Positions 27,575 to 36,093 of a DNA stretch of 46,333 nt are shown one piece after another. A model generated the notes under the pieces. That model did no database searches. It saw only the letters and a program-made list of their open reading frames with translations, and was not told the DNA's origin. This DNA comes from Rhodobacteraceae bacterium HLUCCA08 (GTDB taxonomy: Bacteria; Pseudomonadota; Alphaproteobacteria; Rhodobacterales; Rhodobacteraceae). The translations under genes and the position numbers were made by a program. The stretch's first letter is position 1. Every line of letters starts with the position of its first letter. The stretch is taken from contig LJSF01000028.1 of assembly GCA_001314655.1 (NCBI GenBank), forward strand, positions 1-46,333, in the 5' to 3' direction.

Positions 27575-27653
27575 GGGCCTGCCTCTTGCCTCCAGGAGAG
27601 ATTTTTCGCGGCTCGCGGCGCGTCACGCAAGGAAAAACGCGCCACAAGCAGGG

Positions 27654-28337
27654 TCAGGCCGGCAGTTTCCTGCCGGCTTCGCGCCGGGCGAAGGGTTTCA
27701 TCGCCGCGCCATGGGCGTCGAGGAAGGCACGCACCCGGTCCGGGTCGTGCCTGGACAAGTCGCGCAGCCACCAGGCGATCGCCTTCTGGATGAACCAGTC
27801 GCGGTCGGGCACATATCCGGCGGCCCAGCCCAGCACCCGGTCGCGGACCTCCAGGTCGGCCGGCCCGGGGTTGCGCAGTTTGGTCCAGGGCAGGGTCATG
27901 ACCAGGGCGGCGCGGCGGGTCCACATCCGGTCCGAGGTGGTCCAGCCTTCGACCCGATCCAGCCGGCCGGGATCGGCGACCAGCCGTTTCTGCCCGGCCG
28001 TGCAGGCATGATCGGCGATCGCCCAGGCATCGAAATCGGGCACCCAGGAGGCGATCAGCGTCCAGGCGCCGTCGTCATCGGGCCGGATCCGGGCCTGGGT
28101 CAGCAGCTTGGCGGCGGCGATGCGGCCTTCGTGGATATCGCTGCGCCACAGGCCGTCGGCCAGGGCCAGGCGGTCGTCCAGGGTCAATTCCGCCCGCCAA
28201 ACCCTTGTCATTGCGTCGATATCCGGGTTGGAAACCCCCAGGTAGGGACGCGCGGCCTTGTGGTAGCGGGCCATGTCGACGGCCTTGCCCGGACGGGCCC
28301 GGGCGCGCAGGGCGTCCAGCGCGGCCTCGGGGGTCAC
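27654..28337 (-). CDS. alkD: DNA alkylation repair protein, AlkD-like
   Basis: 227 aa, HEAT-like helical repeats throughout, the usual AlkD length. Landmarks are RAALVMTLPWTKLRNPG and DRDWFIQKAIAWWLRDLSRHDP, followed by ARREAGRKLPA at the end. AlkD removes positively charged alkylated bases such as 7-methylguanine. The start is GTG at 28335-28337, which overlaps the glmS stop (GTGA), so translation is probably coupled to glmS. Coupling a repair enzyme to cell-wall precursor genes is unusual but could simply reflect operon packing. Confidence 0.82.
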   Translation of the reverse strand: MTPEAALDALRARARPGKAVDMARYHKAARPYLGVSNPDIDAMTRVWRAELTLDDRLALADGLWRSDIHEGRIAAAKLLTQARIRPDDDGAWTLIASWVPDFDAWAIADHACTAGQKRLVADPGRLDRVEGWTTSDRMWTRRAALVMTLPWTKLRNPGPADLEVRDRVLGWAAGYVPDRDWFIQKAIAWWLRDLSRHDPDRVRAFLDAHGAAMKPFARREAGRKLPA

Positions 28338-30151
28338 TCCACCGTCACCGACTTGGCCAGGTTGCGCGGCTGGTCCACATCCGTTCCCTTGGCCACGGCG
28401 GTGTGATAGGCCAGAAGCTGCGCCGGCACCGCATAAAGGATCGGTGCCAGGATCGGATCGACGGCCGGCATCCGCAGGCTTTGCCAGACGCCGTCGCCGG
28501 CCGCGTCGATCCCGGTCGCGTCGCTGATCAGCAGCACCTTGCCGCCCCGGGCCATGACCTCCTGCATGTTGCTGATGGTCTTGTCGAACAGCGCGTCGCG
28601 CGGCGCCATGACGATCACCGGCACGGTCTTGTCGATCAGCGCGATGGGGCCGTGCTTGAGCTCTCCACTTGCATAAGCTTCGGCGTGTATATAGCTGATT
28701 TCCTTGAGCTTCAACGCGCCTTCCAGGGCCAGGGGATACATCACGCCGCGGCCCAGGAACAGGATGTCGCGGGCCTCGGCCAGCTTGCGCGACAGGGCCC
28801 GGGTCGCGTCTTCGGTGGTCAGCGCATGGGACAGCAGCCCGGGCAGGGTCCGCAATTCGGCCAGCAGCTCTTCCTGCCTTGCGGCTGTCATCGCGCCCCG
28901 GTCGACGGCGGCCTTGAGCGCCAGCAGCAACAGCACGGTCAACTGGCAGGTGAAGGCCTTGGTCGAGGCGACGCCGATCTCGGTTCCCGCCAGGATCGGC
29001 AGCGGCAGGTCGCTTTCCCGCGCGATGGTCGAGGTGTCGACATTGACCACCGACACGATGCTGTCCGCCTTGCCGGCCATGTAGCGCAGGGCGGCCAGCG
29101 TGTCGGCGGTTTCGCCGGACTGGCTGACGAACAGCGCCACGGTGCCCGGGGTCACGGGCGGTTCGCGATAGCGGAATTCGGAGGCCACATCGACCTCGAC
29201 CGGCAGGCCGGCCAGCTGTTCGAACCAGTATTTCGCCGTCAGGCAGGCATAGGAGGCGGTGCCGCAGGCGACCAGGGTCATGCGCTGGATCCGGGTGAAA
29301 TCCAGCCCCGGATCGGGCAGGGTGATCCCGTGGTCGTCCAGGTAATGGTTCAGCGCATTGGTCAGCACGCCTGGCTGTTCGGCGATTTCCTTGGCCATGA
29401 AATGCTTGTAGCCGCCCTTGTCGATCTGGGCGGTGTCGATCCGGATCGTGCGCAGGGCGCGGTTGGCGATGCGGCCTTCGGCGTCGCGAATCTCGGCGCC
29501 CGCGCGGGTGATCACCGCCCAGTCGCCCTCCTCCAGATAGGTGATCTGGTCGGTCAGCGGGGCCAGGGCGATGGCGTCCGAGCCGACGAACATTTCGCCG
29601 TCCCCGTGCCCGATCGCCAGCGGCGAGCCCTTGCGGGCGACGATCAGCAGATCGTCCTGGCCTTCGAACAGCAGCGCGATGGCATAGGCGCCCGCCAGCC
29701 GGGCGATCGTCTGTTCGGCGGCGTCGCGCGGGGCAAGCCCCTGGTCCAGATAGGATTTCGCCAGCATCGACACGGTTTCGGTGTCGGTCTCGGTCCCCGG
29801 TGTCAGGCCCTTTTGCGCCAGTTCGGCGCGCAATTCGCGGTAATTCTCGATGATGCCGTTATGGACCACCGCGACGCCGCCGGTCCGGTGGGGATGGGCG
29901 TTGTCGGTGCTGGGCGCGCCATGGGTGGCCCAGCGGGTATGGCCGATGCCGGATTTGCCGGCCAGCGGGTCGTGCACCAGCAGGTCCTGCAGGTTCACCA
30001 GCTTGCCCACGGCGCGGCGCCGGTCCAGCACGCCGTCCTTGACCGTGGCGATCCCGGCGCTGTCATAGCCGCGATATTCCAGCCGCTTGAGCGCATCGAC
30101 CAGGATCGGCGCCGCTTCGTGGCGGCCCAGGACACCGACAATTCCGCACAT
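28334..30151 (-). CDS. glmS: glutamine-fructose-6-phosphate aminotransferase (isomerising)
   Basis: 605 aa, the normal length. It makes glucosamine-6-phosphate from fructose-6-phosphate and glutamine for peptidoglycan and lipopolysaccharide. The mature N-terminus CGIVG exposes Cys2, the glutamine-hydrolysing nucleophile. LEYRGYDSAG and HTRWATHG lie in the glutaminase domain. Two SIS domains follow, with VACGTASYA, SQSGETADTLAALR and the C-terminal NLAKSVTVE that closes the active site. It starts 2 nt after glmU, so glmU-glmS-alkD form one operon. No glmS ribozyme is expected or seen. Confidence 0.97.
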   Translation of the reverse strand: MCGIVGVLGRHEAAPILVDALKRLEYRGYDSAGIATVKDGVLDRRRAVGKLVNLQDLLVHDPLAGKSGIGHTRWATHGAPSTDNAHPHRTGGVAVVHNGIIENYRELRAELAQKGLTPGTETDTETVSMLAKSYLDQGLAPRDAAEQTIARLAGAYAIALLFEGQDDLLIVARKGSPLAIGHGDGEMFVGSDAIALAPLTDQITYLEEGDWAVITRAGAEIRDAEGRIANRALRTIRIDTAQIDKGGYKHFMAKEIAEQPGVLTNALNHYLDDHGITLPDPGLDFTRIQRMTLVACGTASYACLTAKYWFEQLAGLPVEVDVASEFRYREPPVTPGTVALFVSQSGETADTLAALRYMAGKADSIVSVVNVDTSTIARESDLPLPILAGTEIGVASTKAFTCQLTVLLLLALKAAVDRGAMTAARQEELLAELRTLPGLLSHALTTEDATRALSRKLAEARDILFLGRGVMYPLALEGALKLKEISYIHAEAYASGELKHGPIALIDKTVPVIVMAPRDALFDKTISNMQEVMARGGKVLLISDATGIDAAGDGVWQSLRMPAVDPILAPILYAVPAQLLAYHTAVAKGTDVDQPRNLAKSVTVE

Positions 30152-30153
30152 TC

Positions 30154-31506
30154 TCAGGCCCCTTTCCGGCTTTTTGCCTTGGCTGCCTTCAACTTTTCGA
30201 ACATCCGCCGGGCCAGGCCCGGTTTGTTCTCCTGCCGGCCGCGGGCGATGGCCAGGTCGCCCGCGGCCACGTCGCGGGTGATCACCGAGCCGCTCGCGGT
30301 CATGCTGTCATCGCCCAGGCGGACCGGCGCCACCAGCATGGTGCTGGAGCCGACAAAGACGTTGCGGCCGATTTCGGTGCGGTGCTTGAACACCCCGTCG
30401 TAATTGCAGGTGATCGTGCCGGCGCCGATATTGGTGCCCGCGCCGATCTGCGCATCGCCGATATAGGACAGGTGGTTGACCTTGGCGCCGGCGTCGATGA
30501 GTGCGTTCTTGACCTCGCAGAAATTGCCGATCCTGACGTCCTCGGCCAGTTCGGCGCCCGGGCGCAGGCGGGCATAGGGGCCGACTTGCGCGCCGCGGCT
30601 GACATGGCAGCCCTCCAGGTGCGAAAAGGCGCGGATCAGGGCGCCGTTTTCCACCGTCACGCCGGGGCCGAAGACCACATAGGGTTCGATCACCGTATCG
30701 GGGCCGATCACCGTGTCATGGGCGAAGACCACGGTTTCGGGCGCGACCAGGGTGACCCCGCTGTCCAGCGCGCGCGCGCGGGCGCGGGCCTGGAACGTGG
30801 CCTCGGCCACGGCCAGGTCGGCGCGGGAATTGACCCCCAGGGTTTCGGCCTCGGGGCAGCGCACGACCCCGGTGGACAAACCGCGGGCCCGGGCCAGCCC
30901 GGGCACGTCGGTCAGGTAGAATTCGCCCGCCGCATTGTCGTCCGTCACCGCCTCCAGCAGATCGAACAGGGTGGCGGCATCGGCGGCCAGAACGCCGGAA
31001 TTGCACAGGGTGATGGCCCGGACATGGTCATCCGCATCCTTGAATTCGACAATCCGTTCAAGGGTATCGCCATGGGTGACCAGCCGGCCGTAACGGCCCG
31101 GATCCGCCGCCTCGAAGCCCAGAACGACCACGTCGTGAACCTGCCGCGCCGCCGCCAGCGCCGCCAGCGTTTCGGGCCGGATGAAGGGCGTGTCGCCATA
31201 CAGCACGATCACGTCGCCGTCGAACCCGTCCAGCGCGGGCCGGGCCATCCGCACCGCGTGGCCGGTGCCCAGCTGCTGGTCTTGCCGCACCACCTCGGCG
31301 GTGTCGTCCCGGTCCTTGGCGGCGCGTTCCACCGCCGCGGCGCCGTGCCCGGCGACCACCACGATGCGTTCGGGATCAAGCGCGGCGCCCGAGTCCATCG
31401 CGTGGATCAGCAGCGGCGCGCCGGCCACCTGGTGCAGCACCTTGGGCAGGTCGGATTTCATCCGCGTGCCCTTGCCCGCTGCCAAGATAATGAGTGCCGT
31501 GCCCAT
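30154..31506 (-). CDS. glmU: bifunctional UDP-N-acetylglucosamine pyrophosphorylase / glucosamine-1-phosphate acetyltransferase
   Basis: 450 aa. It acetylates glucosamine-1-phosphate and then joins it to UTP to give UDP-GlcNAc. The N-terminal uridylyltransferase domain starts with LAAGKGTRM (about 8-16) and has QLGTGHAV and LYGDTPFI. The C-terminal left-handed beta-helix has hexapeptide repeats, with GNFCEVKNA and AGTITCNYDGVFKHRTEIG (landmark) at the acetyl-CoA site. The ATG at 31506 opens the conserved sequence; longer upstream frames lack support. It is divergent from gph over 105 nt. Confidence 0.96.
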   Translation of the reverse strand: MGTALIILAAGKGTRMKSDLPKVLHQVAGAPLLIHAMDSGAALDPERIVVVAGHGAAAVERAAKDRDDTAEVVRQDQQLGTGHAVRMARPALDGFDGDVIVLYGDTPFIRPETLAALAAARQVHDVVVLGFEAADPGRYGRLVTHGDTLERIVEFKDADDHVRAITLCNSGVLAADAATLFDLLEAVTDDNAAGEFYLTDVPGLARARGLSTGVVRCPEAETLGVNSRADLAVAEATFQARARARALDSGVTLVAPETVVFAHDTVIGPDTVIEPYVVFGPGVTVENGALIRAFSHLEGCHVSRGAQVGPYARLRPGAELAEDVRIGNFCEVKNALIDAGAKVNHLSYIGDAQIGAGTNIGAGTITCNYDGVFKHRTEIGRNVFVGSSTMLVAPVRLGDDSMTASGSVITRDVAAGDLAIARGRQENKPGLARRMFEKLKAAKAKSRKGA

Positions 31507-31611
31507 CCGCCTCGCCTGACCCTTGTTTTGCGCCCTGTCTATCGCAAGCCGGTCGTGCCACAAGGGCCGCGGCATCACAACAGGTGTCGCTTGGTTACAG
31601 CGGGAGGGGAC

Positions 31612-32277
31612 ATGAGCACGGTGATCTTCGATCTGGACGGGACGCTGGCGGATACCTCCCGGGACCTGATCGCGGCGGCCAATGCCTGTTTCCGCGGGCT
31701 CGGCCTGGGCGATGTGCTGGACCCGGTCGGTGATGCCGCCACGGCCTTTCGCGGCGGCCGGGCGATGCTGAGCCTGGGGTTCCAGCGGCTGGGGCAGGGC
31801 GGCGCGGCGGCGGTCGAGGCGCAGTTCCCCGTGTTCATCGATCATTACGCGGCCGGGATCGACGTGCATACGGCCCTCTATCCCGGCGCGATGGAGGCTG
31901 TCGCGGCCCTGTCGGACGCGGGCTGTCGCGTCGGCATCTGCACCAACAAGCCCGAGGCGCTGGCCGAGGATCTGCTGGTCCGGCTGGGCGTGCGCGACGC
32001 CTTCGCGGCCCTTGTCGGGGCCGACACGCTGCCGGTGCGCAAACCCGATCCGGAACCCCTGCGAGAGGCCGTGCGCCGCGCCGGGGGCGATCCGCGCCGG
32101 GCTTTGCTGATCGGCGATACGGTGACCGACCGCGACACGGCCCGCGCCGCCGGGCTGCCCTGCGTTCTGGTCACCTTCGGCCCGCTGGGCCGGTCGGTGG
32201 CCGAGCTGGCGCCCGAGGGTCTGATCGGCCATTTCGACGAATTGCCGGATGCCGTGGCCCGGTTGATGCCGGATTGA
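31612..32277 (+). CDS. gph: HAD-family phosphatase, probable phosphoglycolate phosphatase
   Basis: 221 aa. HAD motif I is FDLDGTLADTS (about 6-16) with the catalytic aspartates; motif II/III regions include GICTNKPEALAEDLL, RKPDPEPL and LIGDTVTDRDTARAAG (about 164-179). The cap domain is alpha-helical. Such enzymes remove phosphate from 2-phosphoglycolate or related sugar phosphates. GGGAGGGGAC precedes the ATG. It is followed 32 nt later by a DegT-type gene on the same strand. The specific substrate is inferred from similarity to Gph proteins. Confidence 0.85.
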   Translation: MSTVIFDLDGTLADTSRDLIAAANACFRGLGLGDVLDPVGDAATAFRGGRAMLSLGFQRLGQGGAAAVEAQFPVFIDHYAAGIDVHTALYPGAMEAVAALSDAGCRVGICTNKPEALAEDLLVRLGVRDAFAALVGADTLPVRKPDPEPLREAVRRAGGDPRRALLIGDTVTDRDTARAAGLPCVLVTFGPLGRSVAELAPEGLIGHFDELPDAVARLMPD

Positions 32278-32309
32278 CCGGGCCGGGCCCAGCGCGCACA
32301 AACGGCATC

Positions 32310-33500
32310 ATGGAAATCTTTACCGGCAGCTTCACCCAGCAGGATCCGATCCCCGACGAAGGGATCGCGGCGGCCCTGCAGGTGCTGCGCCATGGCCGCC
32401 TGCACCGCTACAACACCGCCCCCGGCGAGGTCGCCGAAACCGCCCTGCTGGAAGAGGAATTCGCCGCCCTGACCGGGGCGAAATACTGCCTGGCCGTCGC
32501 CTCGGGCGGCTATGCGCTGGCCACGGCGCTGCGGGCTTGCGGGGTGCAACCGGGCGACCGGGTGCTGACCAATGCCTTCACCCTGGCCCCGGTGCCGGGC
32601 GCGATCGCCGGCCTGGGCGCGGTGCCGGTCTTTGTCGGCGTCACCCAGGGGCTGGTGATCGACCTTGACGACCTGGCGGCGAAACTGCCGCAGGCGCGTG
32701 TCCTGATGCTGTCGCATATGCGCGGCCATATCTGCGACATGGACGCCCTGATGGCGCTGTGCGACGCGGCCGGCGTCACGGTGATCGAGGATTGCGCCCA
32801 CACCATGGGCGCGCGCTGGAACGGCACCTTGTCGGGCCGCCATGGCCGCATGGCCTGCTATTCGACCCAGACCTACAAGCACGTCAATTCCGGCGAAGGC
32901 GGCCTGCTGATTTCCGACGATGCGGCGGCGATGGCCCGGGCGATCATGCTGTCGGGCAGCTACATGCTGTTCGACCGGCACCGCGCCGCGCCACCGCCCG
33001 AGGCCTTTGCGACCATTCGCTACGAAACGCCGAACATTTCGGGCCGGATGGACAATCTGCGCGCCGCGATCCTGCGCCCGCAACTGCGCGACCTGGAGGC
33101 GCAATGCGCCCGCTGGAACGACCGTTACCGGGTCGTCGAGGACGGGCTGGCCGACACCCCCGGCCTGACCCGGATCGACCGGCCCGCGGCCGAGCACTTC
33201 GTGGCCTCGTCCTACCAGTTCCTGCTGCTGGACTGGCCCGACGACGCGATCCGCGCGGTGCTGTCGCGCTGTGCGGCCCGCGGGGTCGAGCTGAAATGGT
33301 TCGGCGCGCCCGAACCGCACGGCTTCACCTCGCGCTACGACAGCTGGCGCTATGCGCCTTGCACGCCGATGCCGGACAGCGACCGCATCCTGCGCGGGAT
33401 CGTCGACATGCGCCTGCCGCTGACCTTCAGCCTTGAGGATTGCGCCCTGATCGCCCGGATCATCCGGGCCGAGGTGTCGGCGGTGTTCCAGTCCGCCTAG
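32310..33500 (+). CDS. DegT/DnrJ/EryC1/StrS-family PLP-dependent aminotransferase-like protein (second copy)
   Basis: 396 aa. VIEDCAHTMG (about 158-167) and STQTYKHVNSGEGG with Lys190 as the probable Schiff-base lysine identify the family. It shares with the copy at 262-1470 the stretch LSHMRGH-xx-DMDA and the following VIED and GEGG motifs, so the two are paralogues of one subfamily rather than distant relatives. No glycan genes surround it. It follows gph closely, and its TAG stop shares CTAG with the convergent regulator gene. The function is unknown. Confidence 0.85.
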   Translation: MEIFTGSFTQQDPIPDEGIAAALQVLRHGRLHRYNTAPGEVAETALLEEEFAALTGAKYCLAVASGGYALATALRACGVQPGDRVLTNAFTLAPVPGAIAGLGAVPVFVGVTQGLVIDLDDLAAKLPQARVLMLSHMRGHICDMDALMALCDAAGVTVIEDCAHTMGARWNGTLSGRHGRMACYSTQTYKHVNSGEGGLLISDDAAAMARAIMLSGSYMLFDRHRAAPPPEAFATIRYETPNISGRMDNLRAAILRPQLRDLEAQCARWNDRYRVVEDGLADTPGLTRIDRPAAEHFVASSYQFLLLDWPDDAIRAVLSRCAARGVELKWFGAPEPHGFTSRYDSWRYAPCTPMPDSDRILRGIVDMRLPLTFSLEDCALIARIIRAEVSAVFQSA

Positions 33501-34135
33501 CCGCTCGGCGCCGCCACCCAGACCACGAGGCCCAGAATCTCGACCGTCACCGCCTCGAGCCCCGAAATCGGCGTGACCGGGTGGTCGGGATCGGCATGGA
33601 CCAGCAGCATCAGCTTGTCGGTCGGCCGTTCGATCCGGGCCAGGCGCAGCCGGTCGCGATGCCGCAGGGCCCAGATGCCCGGCCCGTCGCCCGCGCGCCG
33701 GTCGGTATCGATCAGGGCCAGCGCGCCCTGCGGCAGGTCCGGCGCCATGGCGGCATCGGGCACCGGGACGAATCGCAGCGCGTCGGGATCCTTTGCCAGG
33801 TCGCGCACCAATGTGTCCGCCAGCGCGACCGGGGCCGGGCCCGCATGGTCCGGCGCCAGCGCCGGGTGATAGGGGATCGCGACAAAGCCCATCTCAGCCA
33901 GCGCCGCCGGCGTGTCGACCCGGGACGGCCCGGCCCGGGGCGGGCCGAAGTAAAGTTCCAGGTCCAGGACACGCGCCAGTTTCATCAGGGCATCGACATT
34001 GTGACGTTTGCGCCCCCCGGCGGCCCGCATGTTCTTGATCAGCGCCGTATTGCCGACGGCCAGCCGCGATGCGGCCGAAGCGCTGAGCCCTTTCCGATCG
34101 AGCGCGCGCTCTATCACCGCAAGAATATCGTCCAT
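33497..34135 (-). CDS. HTH/S24-like (LexA or CI-type) transcriptional regulator with degenerate protease site
   Basis: 212 aa. A short N-terminal helix-turn-helix region (LDRKGLSASAASRLAVGNTALIKNM, landmark, about 12-36) is followed by a C-terminal S24/LexA-like beta-rich domain. Where active LexA or CI proteins have the nucleophile in a D-S-M-x-P context, this protein reads DAAMAP. The position expected to hold the general-base lysine reads LRLARIER. Self-cleavage therefore looks unlikely. An in-frame ATG at 34180 would add 15 hydrophobic residues; 34135 is preferred because the HTH starts there. It is divergent from the small gene at 34252. It is not a BoxR-type protein, as no shikimate-kinase-like domain is present. 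Confidence 0.75.
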   Translation of the reverse strand: MDDILAVIERALDRKGLSASAASRLAVGNTALIKNMRAAGGRKRHNVDALMKLARVLDLELYFGPPRAGPSRVDTPAALAEMGFVAIPYHPALAPDHAGPAPVALADTLVRDLAKDPDALRFVPVPDAAMAPDLPQGALALIDTDRRAGDGPGIWALRHRDRLRLARIERPTDKLMLLVHADPDHPVTPISGLEAVTVEILGLVVWVAAPSG

Positions 34136-34251
34136 GACTTTCGCTAGACACAGATCGACGGAAAGGGCAAGAACGACCATTAATGGCCCTGGACTTAAGT
34201 ATAATTACGGCCATGGTTCGGTTTTGGGTTGGGAGGGAGTATGATTGGCGC
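34136..34251. promoter_or_regulatory. divergent promoter region with TATAAT and operator-like repeats
   Basis: TATAAT at 34200-34205 is a good plus-strand -10 box. It is flanked by ATGGCC (34184-34189) and GGCCAT (34209-34214), and the palindrome CCATTAATGG (34178-34187) overlaps the -35 position. These could be operators of the divergent regulator. GGGAGGGAG lies near 34231-34239. Confidence 0.45.
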
Positions 34252-34479
34252 ATGACTAGGTCCGGACTATCGACTGAATTCGAAAACATCCGGTTACTGC
34301 GCCGCAGGGTGCGGATACACTCGCAGCTTATCGAGGTGGCGCAGACCGATGCGGAGCGCCGCAGCGCGCAACAGGATGTCGACGCGCTTGTCGAAAGCCT
34401 GCTGAACGCGATGCATGCCTTCGCGGATGCCGGCCACGAAGAGACGCTTGCGAGGCTTGCCGACGACGGCGCCGATTGA
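34252..34479 (+). CDS. small helical protein of unknown function
   Basis: 75 aa from the ATG at 34252, rich in charged residues and probably alpha-helical (LLRRRVRIHSQLIEVAQTD, then VDALVESLLNAMHAFADAG). No family recognised. An ATG at 34213 would add 13 residues. The strong GGGAGGGAG is spaced for an out-of-frame ATG at 34241, which encodes only four codons and ends in TGA overlapping the 34252 ATG. It may therefore be translated by coupling to this minigene, or the start assignment may be wrong. Confidence 0.5.
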   Translation: MTRSGLSTEFENIRLLRRRVRIHSQLIEVAQTDAERRSAQQDVDALVESLLNAMHAFADAGHEETLARLADDGAD

Positions 34480-34569
34480 GCCGCCGGGCGCAGGGCAGGG
34501 CCGTCTTTCGTGGGTTTCGCGCGCGCCGCGCCCTTGGCGCCGGGCGCCGGGCGCACTAGAACCCCGTGC

Positions 34570-35055
34570 ATGACAGACCCCAGCCGCTCCCGTGACGAAC
34601 GCGCCGACAAGATGACCGGCATCCCTTGGGTCTATGTCGGTCGCGCCGCCGCCCATGCCCATCCCAAGGGGCAGCTCGGCCCGCTCGAATGGGCGATCGC
34701 GGTCTTCATGATCCTTGTCGGGCTGGGCAAGATCTGGGCCTTGCTGGCCGACGGGTCGGGGGTGCCGATGGCGCTGGGGGTCGCGATCTGGCCGGTCCTG
34801 GCGGGGGTTGGGCTGATCATCCGCATCCCCTGGGCGCTGGTGCTGACGGTGATCTCGGCCGGGCTGACCCTGTTGCAGCTGTTCCGCGGCCTCAAGGGCG
34901 GCATTGTGGGCGACATGGTCGCCTGGATCTACCTGGCCGAGATGCTGATCTTCACCGGCATCCTGTTCTACCTGATGGACGGCGAACGGCCGAACCTGAT
35001 CTACCGGCACCGCTACCGCAAATATTCCGTGCTGCGCGATGGCGACGACGCTTGA
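34570..35055 (+). CDS. small integral membrane protein of unknown function
   Basis: 161 aa with a soluble N-terminus (about 1-38) and four likely membrane helices (about 41-60, 66-83, 86-105 and 115-136), ending in a basic tail (YRHRYRKYSVLRDGDDA). No family recognised with confidence. The last 17 nt overlap the start of the ASCH-domain gene, suggesting co-translation. Confidence 0.7.
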   Translation: MTDPSRSRDERADKMTGIPWVYVGRAAAHAHPKGQLGPLEWAIAVFMILVGLGKIWALLADGSGVPMALGVAIWPVLAGVGLIIRIPWALVLTVISAGLTLLQLFRGLKGGIVGDMVAWIYLAEMLIFTGILFYLMDGERPNLIYRHRYRKYSVLRDGDDA

Positions 35056-35455
35056 GGCCGCCCTGGCGCGCTATCCCGGCGCGCAGTGCTTTCGCTTCGG
35101 CGACGGGCCCGGGCTGTGCGCCGATCTGCTGGACCTGGTGCGCCGCGGGACAAAGACCGCCACCTGCGGCGCCCTGCGCGATTACGAGGCGGGCGCCGAG
35201 GCCCTGCCCGAACCCGGCCGCATCGACATCGCCCTGCATTGGGACGGCACCCCGGCCCTTGCGATCGAAACCACCGAGGTCACGCAGCGCCGTTTCGACG
35301 CGGTCGATGCCGATTTCGCCCTGGCCGAGGGCGAGGATGACAGCCTGGCCGGCTGGCAAGAGGGCCATCGCCGCTATTTCGAGCGCAACGGCGGCTGGAG
35401 CCCCGACATGATGCTGGTCTGCGAACGGTTCCGTCTGGTCGAGGTCTTTGCGTGA
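35039..35455 (+). CDS. ASCH domain-containing protein
   Basis: 138 aa. The sequence FRFGDGPGLCADLLDLVRRGTKTATCGALRDYE (landmark, about 19-51) with the G-x-K-T-A-T motif is typical of ASCH proteins, which have a PUA-like beta-barrel and may bind RNA or act as amidohydrolases on modified nucleosides. The C-terminal half includes FALAEGEDDSLAGW and HRRYFERNG, also conserved in the family. The gene overlaps the preceding one by 17 nt. Confidence 0.82.
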   Translation: MATTLEAALARYPGAQCFRFGDGPGLCADLLDLVRRGTKTATCGALRDYEAGAEALPEPGRIDIALHWDGTPALAIETTEVTQRRFDAVDADFALAEGEDDSLAGWQEGHRRYFERNGGWSPDMMLVCERFRLVEVFA

Positions 35456-35551
35456 TCGGCGCGATCACGGCAGGACCGGCGGCGATAGGCCACCCGAAGG
35501 ACCGGCCGCCGCCCGATACGGCGTGACCGGCGATCGCGAACCCGCCCGCCG

Positions 35552-35580
35552 TTGACCCCGCCCGTCTGCGGCGCTAGGGA
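35552..35580 (+). promoter_or_regulatory. promoter candidate for nuoA
   Basis: TTGACC at 35552-35557 and TAGGGA at 35575-35580 are 17 nt apart, with GCTAG at the -10. Nearly the same layout, with the same TTGACC and GCTAG, precedes nuoB at 39513-39541. The leader to the nuoA ATG would be about 17 nt. Confidence 0.5.
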
Positions 35581-35603
35581 AGGGCAACGCCCAAGCCAGG
35601 GGG

Positions 35604-35975
35604 ATGCAAGTGCAAGCCTTTCTCGCCGAATATCTGCCGATCATCGTCTTTCTCGGCCTCGCGCTGGGCATCGGCATCGTGCTGATCCTGGCCGCCGTGG
35701 TGATCGCCGTGCGCAACCCCGACCCCGAAAAGGTCAGCGCCTATGAATGCGGCTTCAACGCCTTCGACGATGCGCGGATGAAATTCGACGTGCGCTTCTA
35801 CCTTGTTTCGATCCTGTTCATCATCTTCGACCTGGAAATCGCCTTCCTGTTTCCCTGGGCGGTGGCGTTCCAGGACATCTCGATGGCCGGGTTCTGGTCG
35901 ATGATGGTGTTCCTCGCCGTGCTGACCGTCGGCTTCGCCTATGAATGGAAAAAGGGCGCGCTGGAGTGGGAGTGA
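35604..35975 (+). CDS. nuoA: NADH-quinone oxidoreductase subunit A
   Basis: 123 aa, normal length, three membrane helices (about 10-33, 63-83 and 92-112). The conserved loop [20 protein letters not shown] (about 47-66) carries the cysteine near the quinone-binding region of complex I. It lies in the cytoplasmic membrane and opens the nuo cluster. A strong terminator follows within 40 nt, and nuoB is 3.6 kb away, which is not the usual arrangement. Confidence 0.96.
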   Translation: MQVQAFLAEYLPIIVFLGLALGIGIVLILAAVVIAVRNPDPEKVSAYECGFNAFDDARMKFDVRFYLVSILFIIFDLEIAFLFPWAVAFQDISMAGFWSMMVFLAVLTVGFAYEWKKGALEWE

Positions 35976-36011
35976 CCCCCCCGGTGGACCTATCCCTCCA
36001 GCGACGCGGCA

Positions 36012-36036
36012 AGCCGGGCATCTGCCCGGCTTTTTC
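36012..36036 (+). terminator. intrinsic terminator downstream of nuoA
   Basis: AGCCGGGC (36012-36019), loop ATCT, GCCCGGCT (36024-36031) and then a T run. This is a textbook rho-independent terminator on the plus strand, placed 36 nt after the nuoA stop. Confidence 0.88.
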
Positions 36037-36093
36037 ATTTCCGGGCGCAGGGGCGACGTGCCAGGCTATCCGCAACCCGGAGGGAGGCCGCCC

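Noticed and set aside
28205-30403. A 732-codon open frame on the plus strand
   Set aside because: It is antisense to glmS, which is complete and highly conserved.
33497-34135. The HTH regulator as BoxR, the missing benzoate regulator
   Set aside because: It lacks the shikimate-kinase-like domain of BoxR/BzdR, has an S24-like C-terminus instead, and lies 20 kb from the box genes.
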